A DNA stretch of 64,000 nucleotides from CAVRUD01 sp963849635 (lineage in GTDB: Bacteria > Chloroflexota > Chloroflexia > Thermomicrobiales > UBA6265): NCBI GenBank assembly GCA_963849635.1, contig CAWKIA010000036.1, forward strand, positions 1 through 64,000, in the 5' to 3' direction. Made by a program: the position numbers and the translations under genes. The notes under the pieces are model-generated. The model was not told the DNA's origin, did not search any database, and saw only the letters and a program-made list of their open reading frames with translations. Positions 47,056-55,258 of this stretch are shown here, piece by piece. Position 1 is the stretch's first letter. Every line of letters starts with the position of its first letter.

Positions 47056-47799
47056 TTAGGCGGCGGTGAGGATGCGGGCGCGCTCGCGGCCGACGATGAC
47101 GGTGTGCTCGAACTGCGCGCCCCAGCCGCCGTCGCGGGTGCGGATGGTCCAGCCGTCGGCGTCGGTATGCCAGGTGGGAGAACCTTCGACGATGGCCGGT
47201 TCGATCGTGATGACGAGGCCCTCGACGAGCTTCGGACCCGTGCCCGGCTCACCGACGAAGGGGACCGATGGCCACTCATGCATTTGGTGGCCGACGCCAT
47301 GGCCGGAGAAGCCGCGCATCACCCCGTAGCCGCGCTCCTCGGCGTAGCGCTGCATCGCGTGGCCGATATCGCCGACCCGGTTACCGGCGACCGCAACCGC
47401 GATCCCGGCTTCCATTGTCTCTCGCGCGGCCGCAAGCAGGCGCGTGTGCTTCGGGGTCACGTCGCCGATCGCGACGGTGATGGCGGAATCGCCGACGTAG
47501 CCGTTGAGGCGCAGCCCAGCGTCGATGCTGATGAGATCGCCCGGCCGAAGCGCGTAGTCGTTCGGAACCCCGTGCAGCACGGCATCGTTGACGGAGGTAT
47601 TGATCGCCGCCGGGAAACCCGCCTCGGTGTTGAAGATGGGCTCCGCGCCGATCTTCTGCAAGAAGCCCATCGCGTGTTGGTCGAGCTCGATCGTCTTCAC
47701 GCCGGGTTTTGCTTTGGCGGCGAGCTCGCGCAAGAGACGGGCGACCACGCGATTGGCGCGGGCGAGTCCTTCAAGGTCGGCGGTGCGTCGTGCAACCAT
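47056..47799 (-). CDS. map: Methionine aminopeptidase, type I
   Basis: This intact 247-residue M24A enzyme removes the initiator methionine from nascent proteins. All five metal ligands are visible: Asp and Asp in SIDAGLRLNGYVGDSAITVA, His in FSGHGVGHQMHEWP, Glu in LVITIEPAIVEG and Glu in WGAQFEHTVIVG. The substrate-pocket motif FNTEAGFPAAINTSVNDAVL, with LHGVPNDY, is canonical. ATG 47799 opens the protein (MVARRTADLEGLARANRVVA). It is not in the usual ribosomal-protein operon, so it is probably a second, stand-alone copy. Confidence 0.94.
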   Translation of the reverse strand: MVARRTADLEGLARANRVVARLLRELAAKAKPGVKTIELDQHAMGFLQKIGAEPIFNTEAGFPAAINTSVNDAVLHGVPNDYALRPGDLISIDAGLRLNGYVGDSAITVAIGDVTPKHTRLLAAARETMEAGIAVAVAGNRVGDIGHAMQRYAEERGYGVMRGFSGHGVGHQMHEWPSVPFVGEPGTGPKLVEGLVITIEPAIVEGSPTWHTDADGWTIRTRDGGWGAQFEHTVIVGRERARILTAA

Positions 47800-47873
47800 G
47801 CGGGGAGCTCCGTAAACGGTAGTGCCGAGTGCCGAGTGCCGAGTGATGAGGCCGGGTACTGCCGGCTGATCAC

Positions 47874-48060
47874 TTAAAGCGGCTCACTCCACAGCGTGAA
47901 GCCGAGCGACGCGTAGAGGGTACGCCCTGGACTGTTCGAGGTCGAGACCTGCAAGGCGGCGACGTGTTCTTCGGTATTGTGTGCGACGGCGAAGACGCCG
48001 CGCTACGCCCACCGCAACTGCGGTCCCCGGCCCCGCTCCGCCGCCGCTCCCTGATGTTGT
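47874..48060 (-). pseudogene. GNAT acetyltransferase C-terminal fragment
   Basis: On the minus strand, before a TAA at 47874, the sequence reads LQVSTSNSPGRTLYASLGFT and then LWSEPL. This is the characteristic GNAT ending (strand, N-x-x-A/G-R-x-L-Y, GF). A little upstream, in another frame, is an acetyl-CoA-loop-like GAGPGTAVAVGVA. The N-terminal two thirds are missing and the next gene starts only 27 bases away. It is a remnant. Confidence 0.6.
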
Positions 48061-48087
48061 CGGAGCAGATGATACGCAGGTGTGCTC

Positions 48088-49458
48088 CTACGGAGTTCCG
48101 TGGAAGAGGGCGCGAGGGATGCGGTTGATCTGGTAACCGAGGCCGGGGCCGTCAAGACCCTCGGTGGAAATCGCCCCGTGGGTGGGGTGATAGATGCCGG
48201 GGAATGCGGTCGCTTCCGGGGCCGATGTGTCTGGGTAGTACTGGCGGGCGTTCGTCTCGATCGGGCGGGTGACCGGCAGGCGGGCGGCAAGCCCGGCGGA
48301 CTGCAGGAGGGCGATGCCGGGATTGGTCAGGTCCTGCACGGAGACGTGGAGATTAAGGCCGTGTGCCTTTGCCAGCGCGAGCAGCATCAGGCTCTGTGTC
48401 TTGCAGGTCTTGAGGGCGATCCCGCTCCACCCGAGCTCTACTGCCTGGTCGATCGCCTCCAGGCTGGTCAGCCCCTCGTCGAGCACGACCGGGATACGGG
48501 CCGACACGTCCGCCAGTGACGGTGCGCCGGAGGTGAGGTTGCGCGACAGCGGTTGCTCAAGGGCGTCGAGCGCCGCCAATACCGCCGCGTCGCGCCCGGC
48601 GATCCCGTCAAGCAGGGCCAGGACGTAGTCCACCGAGGGCGCCTGCTCGTTGAGGTCGGCGAAGAGACGCGGTTCTCGCTCCGACGCCACGGTGCGGGCG
48701 ACGGCGTGAACGCCGATCAGCCGGTCGATGTCCCAGGCGAGGTCCTGACCTTTCAGCTTCACCTTGAACGAGCGCACGCCGTCGCGCCGGATCCAGTGCT
48801 CCAGGGGCGCGATTGCCTTGTCCCCCGCCTCAGCCGCCGTCAACGGATCGGTGGCACCCACCGTGTGCGAGATCGGGACCTGGGCTACTGGCGACGGCCG
48901 CGGGACGTCGCCGGGGAAATGCCCGGCAAACTCCGGTCCGAGCACGTGAGAGAGATCCCAATCGAGGTCGTCCGGGCCAAGCGCGTCGTAGCTCGAAACG
49001 CCGTGGAGGTTGCCATAGGCGTCATGGATGGCGGCGTCGATCGGCGAGAGGCTGACGAGATGAGCGAGTGCCGGGATGTCGGCTGCCACGTCTCGCTCCG
49101 CCGCCACGCGTGCCGCAATCTGGCCCAGTTCCGGATTGATCGCAAGGAAGTGGTCGAGCGGGTGTCCCCAGGAGCCACCGGCCAACCGCCCGCCAAAGGC
49201 GGTAACGAGCGCTTGCATCAGTTCGGTCTTGGTCGCGCCGTCCGGCTCGGGTCCGGGGAAGGCCCACGGGTGGGAGAGGAAGATCGCGCCCCAGCCCTCG
49301 GCGGTGCCGCCACGGCGGTCCTGGACCCGTACCCGGACATGGGCCAGCGTCAGGTCGCCGGCGGCTGCCGCCCCAAACGCGAATGTCGCTGCTGGGCGCT
49401 CGATGGAGAAGAATGGCTCGACTTCGACGATCCGGATGTGGCGAGGGTTGGGAGTCAT
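48088..49458 (-). CDS. Enolase-superfamily (mandelate racemase/muconate cycloisomerase-like) enzyme
   Basis: This intact protein of about 456 residues has the capping domain (HIRIVEVEPFFSIERPAATF) and the C-terminal barrel. A KxK-like VRSFKVKLKGQDLAWD motif provides one base. LFADLNEQAPSVDYVLALLD carries the first metal Asp. Glu follows in LDALEQPLSRN and Asp in IPVVLDEGLTSLEA. A second-base region is GIALKTCKTQSLMLLALAKA. It is longer than the 38.3-kb relative, with an insertion around residues 120-200 (WDLSHVLGPEFAGHFPGD). A dehydratase or cycloisomerase role on a sugar or aromatic acid is likely. I chose the ATG at 49458; an in-frame ATG at 49485 is possible. Confidence 0.85.
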   Translation of the reverse strand: MTPNPRHIRIVEVEPFFSIERPAATFAFGAAAAGDLTLAHVRVRVQDRRGGTAEGWGAIFLSHPWAFPGPEPDGATKTELMQALVTAFGGRLAGGSWGHPLDHFLAINPELGQIAARVAAERDVAADIPALAHLVSLSPIDAAIHDAYGNLHGVSSYDALGPDDLDWDLSHVLGPEFAGHFPGDVPRPSPVAQVPISHTVGATDPLTAAEAGDKAIAPLEHWIRRDGVRSFKVKLKGQDLAWDIDRLIGVHAVARTVASEREPRLFADLNEQAPSVDYVLALLDGIAGRDAAVLAALDALEQPLSRNLTSGAPSLADVSARIPVVLDEGLTSLEAIDQAVELGWSGIALKTCKTQSLMLLALAKAHGLNLHVSVQDLTNPGIALLQSAGLAARLPVTRPIETNARQYYPDTSAPEATAFPGIYHPTHGAISTEGLDGPGLGYQINRIPRALFHGTP

Positions 49459-49635
49459 GGACACAGACCTAGGCTCAGGACTCATTGGTTGAGTCAGAAG
49501 ATGACGATCGCAGCCGTGTGGCGGCGGTTGAGCTGGTGTCGTGTGGGATCGGCACCAGCCGTAAGCGTGCACGGCGGCTCACAGGTAAGATTGTTTTCCT
49601 TCCGGCTTCGGCTGTGGGACGACGGGGAGGCGAGC

Positions 49636-50016
49636 ATGGGCGTGACGGGGATTGGCGGATTCTTCTTTCGCGCGAAGGATCCGGAGGCGATGCGTACCTG
49701 GTATGTCGAGCATCTCGGCGTGGGCTCGGAGCCCTACGGCGCGTGGGAGATGCAGGCGGGGCCTAGCGTCTTCGCGCCGTTTGCGGCCGACACGGACTAT
49801 TTCGCCGCGGATCGCCAATGGATGCTCAACCTGCGCGTGGACGATCTCGACGGCCTGTGCGCGACGCTCCGCGCGGCGGGGATCGATGTGATCACCAACC
49901 CGGAATGGGATATGCCGGGAGTCGGGCGCTTCGCGCGCATCCATGATCCAGAGGGCAATCCGGTCGAACTGTGGCAGCCCGATCAGCCCGACGTGAAACA
50001 TGAAGCGGGCGCCTAA
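49636..50016 (+). CDS. VOC (glyoxalase/bleomycin-resistance fold) family protein
   Basis: This intact 126-residue protein has one vicinal-oxygen-chelate domain. It opens with GVTGIGGFFFRAKDPEAMRT and WYVEHLGV. It closes with the conserved metal-ligand region VGRFARIHDPEGNPVELWQP. His and Glu of that type bind metal in glyoxalase I and dioxygenases. The ATG at 49636 follows GGGGAGG. The exact reaction cannot be told from the sequence. Confidence 0.87.
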   Translation: MGVTGIGGFFFRAKDPEAMRTWYVEHLGVGSEPYGAWEMQAGPSVFAPFAADTDYFAADRQWMLNLRVDDLDGLCATLRAAGIDVITNPEWDMPGVGRFARIHDPEGNPVELWQPDQPDVKHEAGA

Positions 50017-50193
50017 TTTCCCTGCCATGGCGATCCTTCCCATCCCGAGGCACCCGATCCCGCCTGCGCGGATCTCCACGCCGGTGAACACGATCGAGAC
50101 GGGCTGCGCACGCTGTTCGCGGACATGTTCGAGCAGATGGACGACGCCCCGGAATCGGGTTGGCCGTTTGATAGGTCCTGAGCCCAGGTTGTG

Positions 50194-50235
50194 GTGAGAT
50201 TCACCGCCTGCGGAGACCCAGGCGGTGAATCTCAC
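50194..50235. terminator. 17-bp perfect inverted repeat
   Basis: GTGAGATTCACCGCCTG and CAGGCGGTGAATCTCAC pair without mismatch around an 8-base loop. It lies after the VOC gene and before the DUF2200 promoter, so it probably terminates VOC transcription. No T-tract is present, so it could instead be a repeat. Confidence 0.5.
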
Positions 50236-50261
50236 TGTCACACTCCCTTGATCGCAACCTA

Positions 50262-50281
50262 ATATTCTCATGCTAGAATAT
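50262..50281. promoter_or_regulatory. Palindrome over the DUF2200 promoter
   Basis: ATATTCT and AGAATAT form 7-bp arms with a 6-bp spacer, 28 bp before the DUF2200 start codon and beside a TTGATC-like -35 element. This AT-rich palindrome in GC-rich DNA is a good operator candidate. The regulator is unknown. Confidence 0.4.
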
Positions 50282-50308
50282 AGGTGCCCGCAGAAGCACG
50301 AGGGGATC

Positions 50309-50662
50309 ATGGCAAACCATCGGGTCTACGCAATGAGCGTCGCAAGTGTCTATCCTCACTATGCCGCTAAGGCAGAGAAGAAGGGACGCACGAAGGCGGA
50401 CGTCGACGAGATCATTCGTTGGCTGACTGGATACGATCAGGCCGAGTTGGAAGCGCACCTGGAAAAGCAGACGGACTTCCAGACCTTCTTTGCGGAAGCT
50501 CCTCATCTGAATCCTTCGCGGGCGCTGATCAAAGGCGTGATCTGCGGTGTCCGAGTCGAAGACATCGAAGATCCAGTCATGCGGGAAGTTCGCTACCTGG
50601 ATAAATTGATCGATGAGCTTGCCAAGGGAAAGGCGATGGAGAAGATTCTGCGAACGCAATGA
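50309..50662 (+). CDS. DUF2200 domain-containing protein
   Basis: This intact 117-residue protein matches the conserved DUF2200 family along its whole length: MANHRVYAMSVASVYPHYAA, KAEKKGRTKADVDEIIRWLT, FFAEAPHLNPSRALIKGVIC and VEDIEDPVMREVRYLDKLID. Members are small cytosolic proteins of unknown function, with a structural resemblance to DNA-binding helical proteins proposed. The ATG at 50309 follows CACGAGGGG. The AT-rich palindromic promoter suggests specific regulation. Confidence 0.9.
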   Translation: MANHRVYAMSVASVYPHYAAKAEKKGRTKADVDEIIRWLTGYDQAELEAHLEKQTDFQTFFAEAPHLNPSRALIKGVICGVRVEDIEDPVMREVRYLDKLIDELAKGKAMEKILRTQ

Positions 50663-50678
50663 CAATGGGGAATGTCGG

Positions 50679-51703
50679 TTAGGCCAGAATCGCATAGCGA
50701 TCGAGCGTGACTTCGTGGGCGAGCGGCCGCCCGGCGAAGGCGTTCTCCAGGTCGCGCACCGCGCACGCTCCCTGGCGGCGGCTCGTTTGCTCGGTGGCTC
50801 CTGCGATGTGTGGGGTGAGAAGCACGTTCGGCAACGTGCGGAACGGGTGATCGAGCGGGAGAGGCTCCTCATCGAAGACGTCGAGCGCGGCGCGAATCCG
50901 GCCCGTCTTCAACTCGGCCAAAAGGGCGACCTGATCCACTACCCAGGAGCGGGCCGTATTTATGAGGTAGCCGTTGTCCGGTAGGAGCGCCAGCTGTGGC
51001 GCACCGATCATGTGCCGCGTTTCCGGCGTGGTTGGGGCATGGATGACGATGATCGGGCAGGACTGGAAGAGGTCATCGAGTTCCAGCTTCGTCACCCCAA
51101 GCTCGGCGGCAGCCATGTCCGACAGGTACGGATCGTAGACGTAGACGTCGGCGCCGAGCGCCTTGCCTTCTGGATGTAGAGCCGTCCGACCAGGCCGGCG
51201 CCGACGACACCGATCCGGCTGGCGGAAATCTCCTGGCCAGGCCCGAATGTGTCGTGTGGGTCCGACAGCCGGCCGTCCCGTCGCATCCCGAAGTCGAATT
51301 CGTGCACCGGCCGCAGGCCAAGGAAGGTCAGGATCAGGGCAAACTCGGCCACCGCGGGCGCCATCGCGATCGCCGCCGATGAGACCTTGATCCCGCGTTC
51401 CAGGACAGGCTCCTTGATGATGTGCTTCACACTGCCAGCGGAGTGAGCGATTACTTTCAGGTTCTGGGCGGCGTCGAGGACATCCGGGGTGATTGCTGGC
51501 GAGCCCCAACAGGTCACGACGCCGTCGTACGGTCCGATCTCGCGCGCCAGGCGCTCCGAGGTCTAGTTTTCGTCGGTGTCATTGAAGGTGACGTTGGCGA
51601 AGGAGCGCAGCTGGGCGTCGACATCCGGGAAGAAGAGACGGTGGTAGAGGGTCGGTCCCGGCAGTACCAGCACCTTTGGTTTCGGGGTTTCGTCGTGGGT
51701 CAT
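50679..51703 (-). CDS. D-isomer-specific 2-hydroxyacid dehydrogenase, with in-frame amber codon and frameshift
   Basis: The NAD-dependent family reduces 2-keto acids to D-2-hydroxy acids (glycerate, phosphoglycerate and others). From ATG 51703 the frame reads VLVLPGPTLYHRLFFPDVDA, then a TAG at 51563-51565 (codon 47). The same frame then continues TSERLAREIGPYDGVVTCWG. The nucleotide-binding GVVGAGLVGRLYIQ follows. A frame change near 51175 leads to ALGADVYVYDPYLSDMAAAE, the catalytic Arg in LINTARSWVVDQVALLAELK, Glu in DVFDEEPLPLDHPF and His in VLLTPHIAGATEQ. About 340 residues after correction. Confidence 0.85.
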
Positions 51704-51796
51704 GAGAAGCAATATCCTGGTTTCTCGAGCAGGTTCAATTGCCCAGCGTTTAGCGTATCGGGATGACGGCTCCCCGAAGGTGCCCCGACCTCCCTA

Positions 51797-51821
51797 GTCA
51801 TCCTGAGCTTGTCGAAGGATC
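51797..51821. repeat. GTCATCCTGAGC-type dispersed repeat
   Basis: GTCATCCTGAGC and GTCGAAGGATC at 51797-51821 match the repeat around the IS630-like element near 36.4 kb. A short intergenic palindromic repeat. Confidence 0.55.
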
Positions 51822-51906
51822 TCGATGGAGACGAGGTTCCGATGGTGCAGCGGTGTAGAAGAGAACCATCACGTATTCTCGGAGGCTGCGGCATACTCGC
51901 GGCGTC

Positions 51907-52227
51907 GTGCCCTTCGAGATTCCTCGACCTGCCGCCGGCAATCAACTCGTGCTTGAGGTGGTGGCCGAGGCGGGGGCGTGGCTAGGCATCGCGATCGCCA
52001 ATGTCGTCAACCTCATGAATCCGTCGCTGATCGTGATCGGCGGATCGATTGCGGGTTTTGGCGAGCCGCTGTTCGACGCGATTCGCAGCGAAGTTCGGCA
52101 GCGCGCCCTGTGGGATGCCCTGAACGGCGTGCCGATCGTTCCCTCCACCCTCGGCGACGATGCCGGCACCGTTGGGGCCGCCGCCCTCTTCCTCGACCAG
52201 CTCGACGCGACGACGCTGTTGGATTGA
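51907..52227 (+). pseudogene. ROK-family (NagC/sugar-kinase-like) C-terminal fragment
   Basis: An open frame of 106 residues encodes only the end of a ROK protein: LEVVAEAGAWLGIAIANVVN followed by LMNPSLIVIGGSIAGFGEPL and DAIRSEVRQRALW, closing with a GDDAGTVGAAALFLDQ motif. Family members are about 300-400 residues, with an N-terminal ATPase or HTH half that is missing here. No ribosome-binding site precedes the GTG at 51907. It is probably a remnant of a transcriptional regulator or sugar kinase. Confidence 0.7.
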
Positions 52228-52432
52228 ATGGGGCTGCCTGTCGGGCGGACGCTTCCTTCTTACGATGTGTCCAGTCGACAAACTCTGCCCGAGGTTGTTG
52301 CAAAGGAAACCAGCGCAAGTTTTAGAGGAATGTTTCTGCCGAACCCGCGATTGCTTCCTTCTGCATCTCACCGGCCGTAGCGGATTTACCTGAAGAATGT
52401 AGAATTTGGAGCAATTGGATACAAATTCCCCA
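52228..52432. other. Intergenic, nothing recognised
   Basis: About 205 bases of lower GC content than the surroundings, between the convergent ROK remnant and the DUF7662 gene. No gene, clear hairpin or repeat was seen. Confidence 0.35.
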
Positions 52433-52699
52433 TTAGCTTGTTCTCCGAAACGTGACTATCTCTCGCATGAGGTCGACTCCGCCCAGATCGACAACCCATC
52501 CCGCCGCGAGCCACCCGTTCTTCGCTTGCACGTGCTGATTATGTTGCGACCGAGCGTTGCCCCACCACTCCCGTCTTGAACGGGCCGAATCTGGAAGGTC
52601 GCTGCCGATGATGACCTCGATCTGGCCGAAGCTCATGGAGTGGGTGGGACCAGGATGCTTGAGCAGATAGTGCGCGAGCGCATCGTACTTACTTGCCAT
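52433..52699 (-). CDS. DUF7662-like small protein
   Basis: This intact 88-residue protein begins MASKYDALAHYLLKHPGPTH. It carries motifs of a family of small proteins: MSFGQIEVIIGSDLPDSARS, then REWWGN and WLAAGWVVDLGGVDL. The ATG at 52699 follows a GGAGGATTG site. Function unknown; the fold is probably a small alpha/beta domain with a conserved Trp pair. Family assignment is from memory of the motif pattern. Confidence 0.75.
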   Translation of the reverse strand: MASKYDALAHYLLKHPGPTHSMSFGQIEVIIGSDLPDSARSRREWWGNARSQHNQHVQAKNGWLAAGWVVDLGGVDLMREIVTFRRTS

Positions 52700-52958
52700 G
52701 GTCAATCCTCCTCCAGCGCGATTCCACGCTACCCGAACTACCATCATCTGCTTCAGTTACCACAATTCCATCAATTGAGGTGCCACCTCCTGCTTCGTGT
52801 AGAAATCCTGCATCAAGCAGCCGTCATTTCGGTGCAGCCCACGTGTGAGCCACAGGCTGCGTAGCGAGTGATTCGGGTTTATGAGATCGTGTCGCGCAAA
52901 GCGATTGATGCGAACCCGCTCTTCTCAGAACTGAACGTAGGAAGAGGTTGCGATTGCG
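52700..52958. other. Divergent intergenic region
   Basis: About 260 bases, relatively AT-rich, between divergent DUF7662 and kbl genes. It must contain both promoters. No gene recognised. Confidence 0.35.
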
Positions 52959-54148
52959 ATGTCGAAACAACACATGTTGGCGTGGTTGGGTGATCAACTG
53001 GAGGAGGTCTCCAGCGCTGGCCTCTACAAGCGGGAAGCCGTCATCAGCAGTCCCGAAGGCGCCGTGATCGAGGTTGCCGGCCGGGAGATGATCAACTTCT
53101 GCGCGAACAATTACCTTGGGCTGGCCAACCACCCCGCCATCGTCGCGGCGGCCGAGGAGGGCCTGAGAACCCACGGGTTCGGCATGGCGTCGGTGCGGTT
53201 CATCTGCGGCACGCAGGATATCCACAAGCAGCTGGAGGGCAGGATCTCCTCCTTTCTCGGGACGGAGGACACGATCCTCTACGGCTCCTGCTTCGATGCC
53301 AACGCGGGGATCTTCGAGACCCTCCTGGGAGCCGAGGATGCCGTCATCAGCGACGCCCTCAACCACGCGAGCATCATCGACGGCATCCGGCTTTGCAAGG
53401 CGCAGCGCAAGAGGTATCAACACGCGGACATGGCCGATCTTGAGCAACAGCTTCAGGACTCGGCGGGGGCCCGGTTCCGGCTCATCGTGACCGACGGCGT
53501 GTTCAGCATGCAGGGCGACCTGGCGCCCCTGCCCGAGATCTGCGACCTCGCCGAGCGCTACGACGCGCTGGTCATGGTTGACGACTCGCATGCCACCGGG
53601 TTCGTCGGGCCGACTGGCCGGGGCACGGCAGAGCATTTCGGCGTCGCCGATCGGATCGACATCATCACCAGCACGCTGGGCAAGGCGCTGGGTGGCGCGT
53701 CCGGCGGCTTTACGAGCGGCCACCGGCTGGTTGTCGATTACCTGCGGCAGCGCTCGCGGCCCTACCTCTTTTCGAACACACTGGCGCCGCCGATCGTCTC
53801 GGCGTCGCTCGCGGCATTCGATCTGGTCGACAGCCATCCGGAGTTGCGCACCACCCTGTTCGAGAACACGGCGCACTTCCGCGAGGCGATGACGGCACTG
53901 GGGTTCCGACATCATCGAGGGCATCCACCCGATCGTCCCGATCATGATCGGGGACGAGGTTCTGGCTGGTAACGTTGGCACGAGCCGCCAACGAGCGAGG
54001 GATTCTGGTCGTCGGCTTCAGCTACCCGGTGGTGCCGCGGGGCGAGGCGCGCATCCGGGTGCAGCTCTCGGCGGCGCATACCAGGGATCAGGTGGATAAG
54101 GCGATTGCCGTCTTTGAAGAGTCGGGACGAGAGCTCGGCATCATCTAG
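52959..54148 (+). CDS. kbl: Glycine C-acetyltransferase (2-amino-3-ketobutyrate CoA ligase), frameshifted near the end
   Basis: This alpha-oxoamine-synthase enzyme uses PLP to split 2-amino-3-ketobutyrate with CoA into glycine and acetyl-CoA, the second step of threonine breakdown. Motifs are VAGREMINFCANNYLGLANH, RTHGFGMASVRFICGTQDIH, ISDALNHASIIDGIRLCKAQ, the PLP-contact DDSHATGFVGPTGRGT and the Schiff-base lysine in STLGKALGGASGGF. The frame changes near 53905 and 53970. The natural ending contains GILVVGFSYPVVPRGEARIR and SGRELGII. Length 396 residues is typical. The usual partner threonine dehydrogenase is not adjacent, although an SDR gene follows. Confidence 0.9.
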
Positions 54149-54286
54149 ACGGTCTCAGCGAACGAACGCCGCTGGATGGGTCCGGCGCAGAACGGGTCTC
54201 ATCGGGTGAGGTGCGTGAACGGCACCCGTTAGCCGCGATGCAATTGATGACACCGGTGCAGAAGGCGACCGGGAAAGGCTTCAACT

Positions 54287-55048
54287 GTGCAAGATCTGGA
54301 GAGTCTGGAAGGACGCACCGCGATCGTGACCGGCGCGGGCCAGGGGATGGGAAAGGCCGTTGCGGTTGCGCTGGCAAGGCGCGGCGCCAACATCGTCGTC
54401 AACGACCTGAGCGAGGAGAGCGCAACGCGCACCGCCTCCGATCTCAAGGCGCTCGGCGCTGACGCGATCGCGGTGCCGGCGGATGTGCGCGATGGCGCCG
54501 CGGTAAGAAGCATGGTCGAACAGGCGGTCGATCGCTATGGCGCCGTGGCCATCCTCATAAATAACGCCGGCGCGCTTCGTCCCACGCGGGTGATCGAGAT
54601 CGACGAGGCAGAGTGGGATTTCATCATCGACGTCAACTTGAAGGGAACGTTCCTCTGCTCGCAGGCCGTGCTCCCGACGATGCAGCAGGCCGGTTGGGGT
54701 AGGATCGTCAATTTCTCCTCAACGGCGGGCAAGAACGTCAGTACCGTCGGCGGTGCCCATTACACCGCCGCGAAGGCCGGAATCCTTGGTTTTACGCGGC
54801 ATCTGGCGAAAGAGGTTGCCGCGGACGGGATCACCGTCAATGCGGTGTGTCCGGGCCTCATCGATACAGAGATGGTCCGCAACACCATCGATGAGGGCCG
54901 TATCGCCGCGTATGAGCGGATCTTCCCAATATCGCGGCTGGGACGCCCCGATGAGGTAGCAGAACTGGTCGCGTTCCTCGCGTCGGACCGCGCCGCGTAC
55001 ATTACCGGCGCGTCGCTTGACATAAATGGCGGCGACCTGATGATCTGA
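54287..55048 (+). CDS. Short-chain dehydrogenase/reductase (SDR) family oxidoreductase
   Basis: This intact 253-residue classical SDR has cofactor motif TAIVTGAGQGMGKAVAVALA (TGxxxGxG). Others are ILINNAGALRPTRVIEIDEA (NNAG), Ser in GRIVNFSSTAGKNVS and the catalytic YxxxK in HYTAAKAGILGFTRHLAKE. The PG motif is VNAVCPGLIDTEMV. The C-terminus VAFLASDRAAYITGASLDIN is typical of 3-oxoacyl-reductase-like members. A GTG start at 54287 is preferred. It follows kbl at 138 bp on the same strand and might act on an oxidised amino acid derivative. Substrate unknown. Confidence 0.92.
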   Translation: MQDLESLEGRTAIVTGAGQGMGKAVAVALARRGANIVVNDLSEESATRTASDLKALGADAIAVPADVRDGAAVRSMVEQAVDRYGAVAILINNAGALRPTRVIEIDEAEWDFIIDVNLKGTFLCSQAVLPTMQQAGWGRIVNFSSTAGKNVSTVGGAHYTAAKAGILGFTRHLAKEVAADGITVNAVCPGLIDTEMVRNTIDEGRIAAYERIFPISRLGRPDEVAELVAFLASDRAAYITGASLDINGGDLMI

Positions 55049-55258
55049 GGAACGCCGCTTTGGGGAAGTTCCGGGCTGGATCCGGGCGACGGTCGTTCTG
55101 AACGATGTGTCCTTCTTCAAATTTGCTCGATTGCGCCACGAACCTCGCCTCGACGAGTCGAGCCCATGAGGTCTCCGGGTACGGTCAGAACATCGCGCAG
55201 CTCGTACCCGCTCACTGGGCGCTCCAACACGGACTCGAACTCCCCCGCGGCGTGCGTT
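55049..55258. other. Convergent intergenic region
   Basis: About 210 bases separate the SDR and the D-apionate-lactonase-like gene ends. No gene or obvious terminator hairpin recognised. Confidence 0.35.

Noticed and set aside
42398..51565. Two in-frame TAG codons suggested possible amber recoding (pyrrolysine-like or a modified code).
   Set aside because: Many genes in the window end normally at TAG (for example at 13436, 16323, 22217, 23562), and no suppressor tRNA or recoding signal was seen. Point changes or sequencing errors are simpler.
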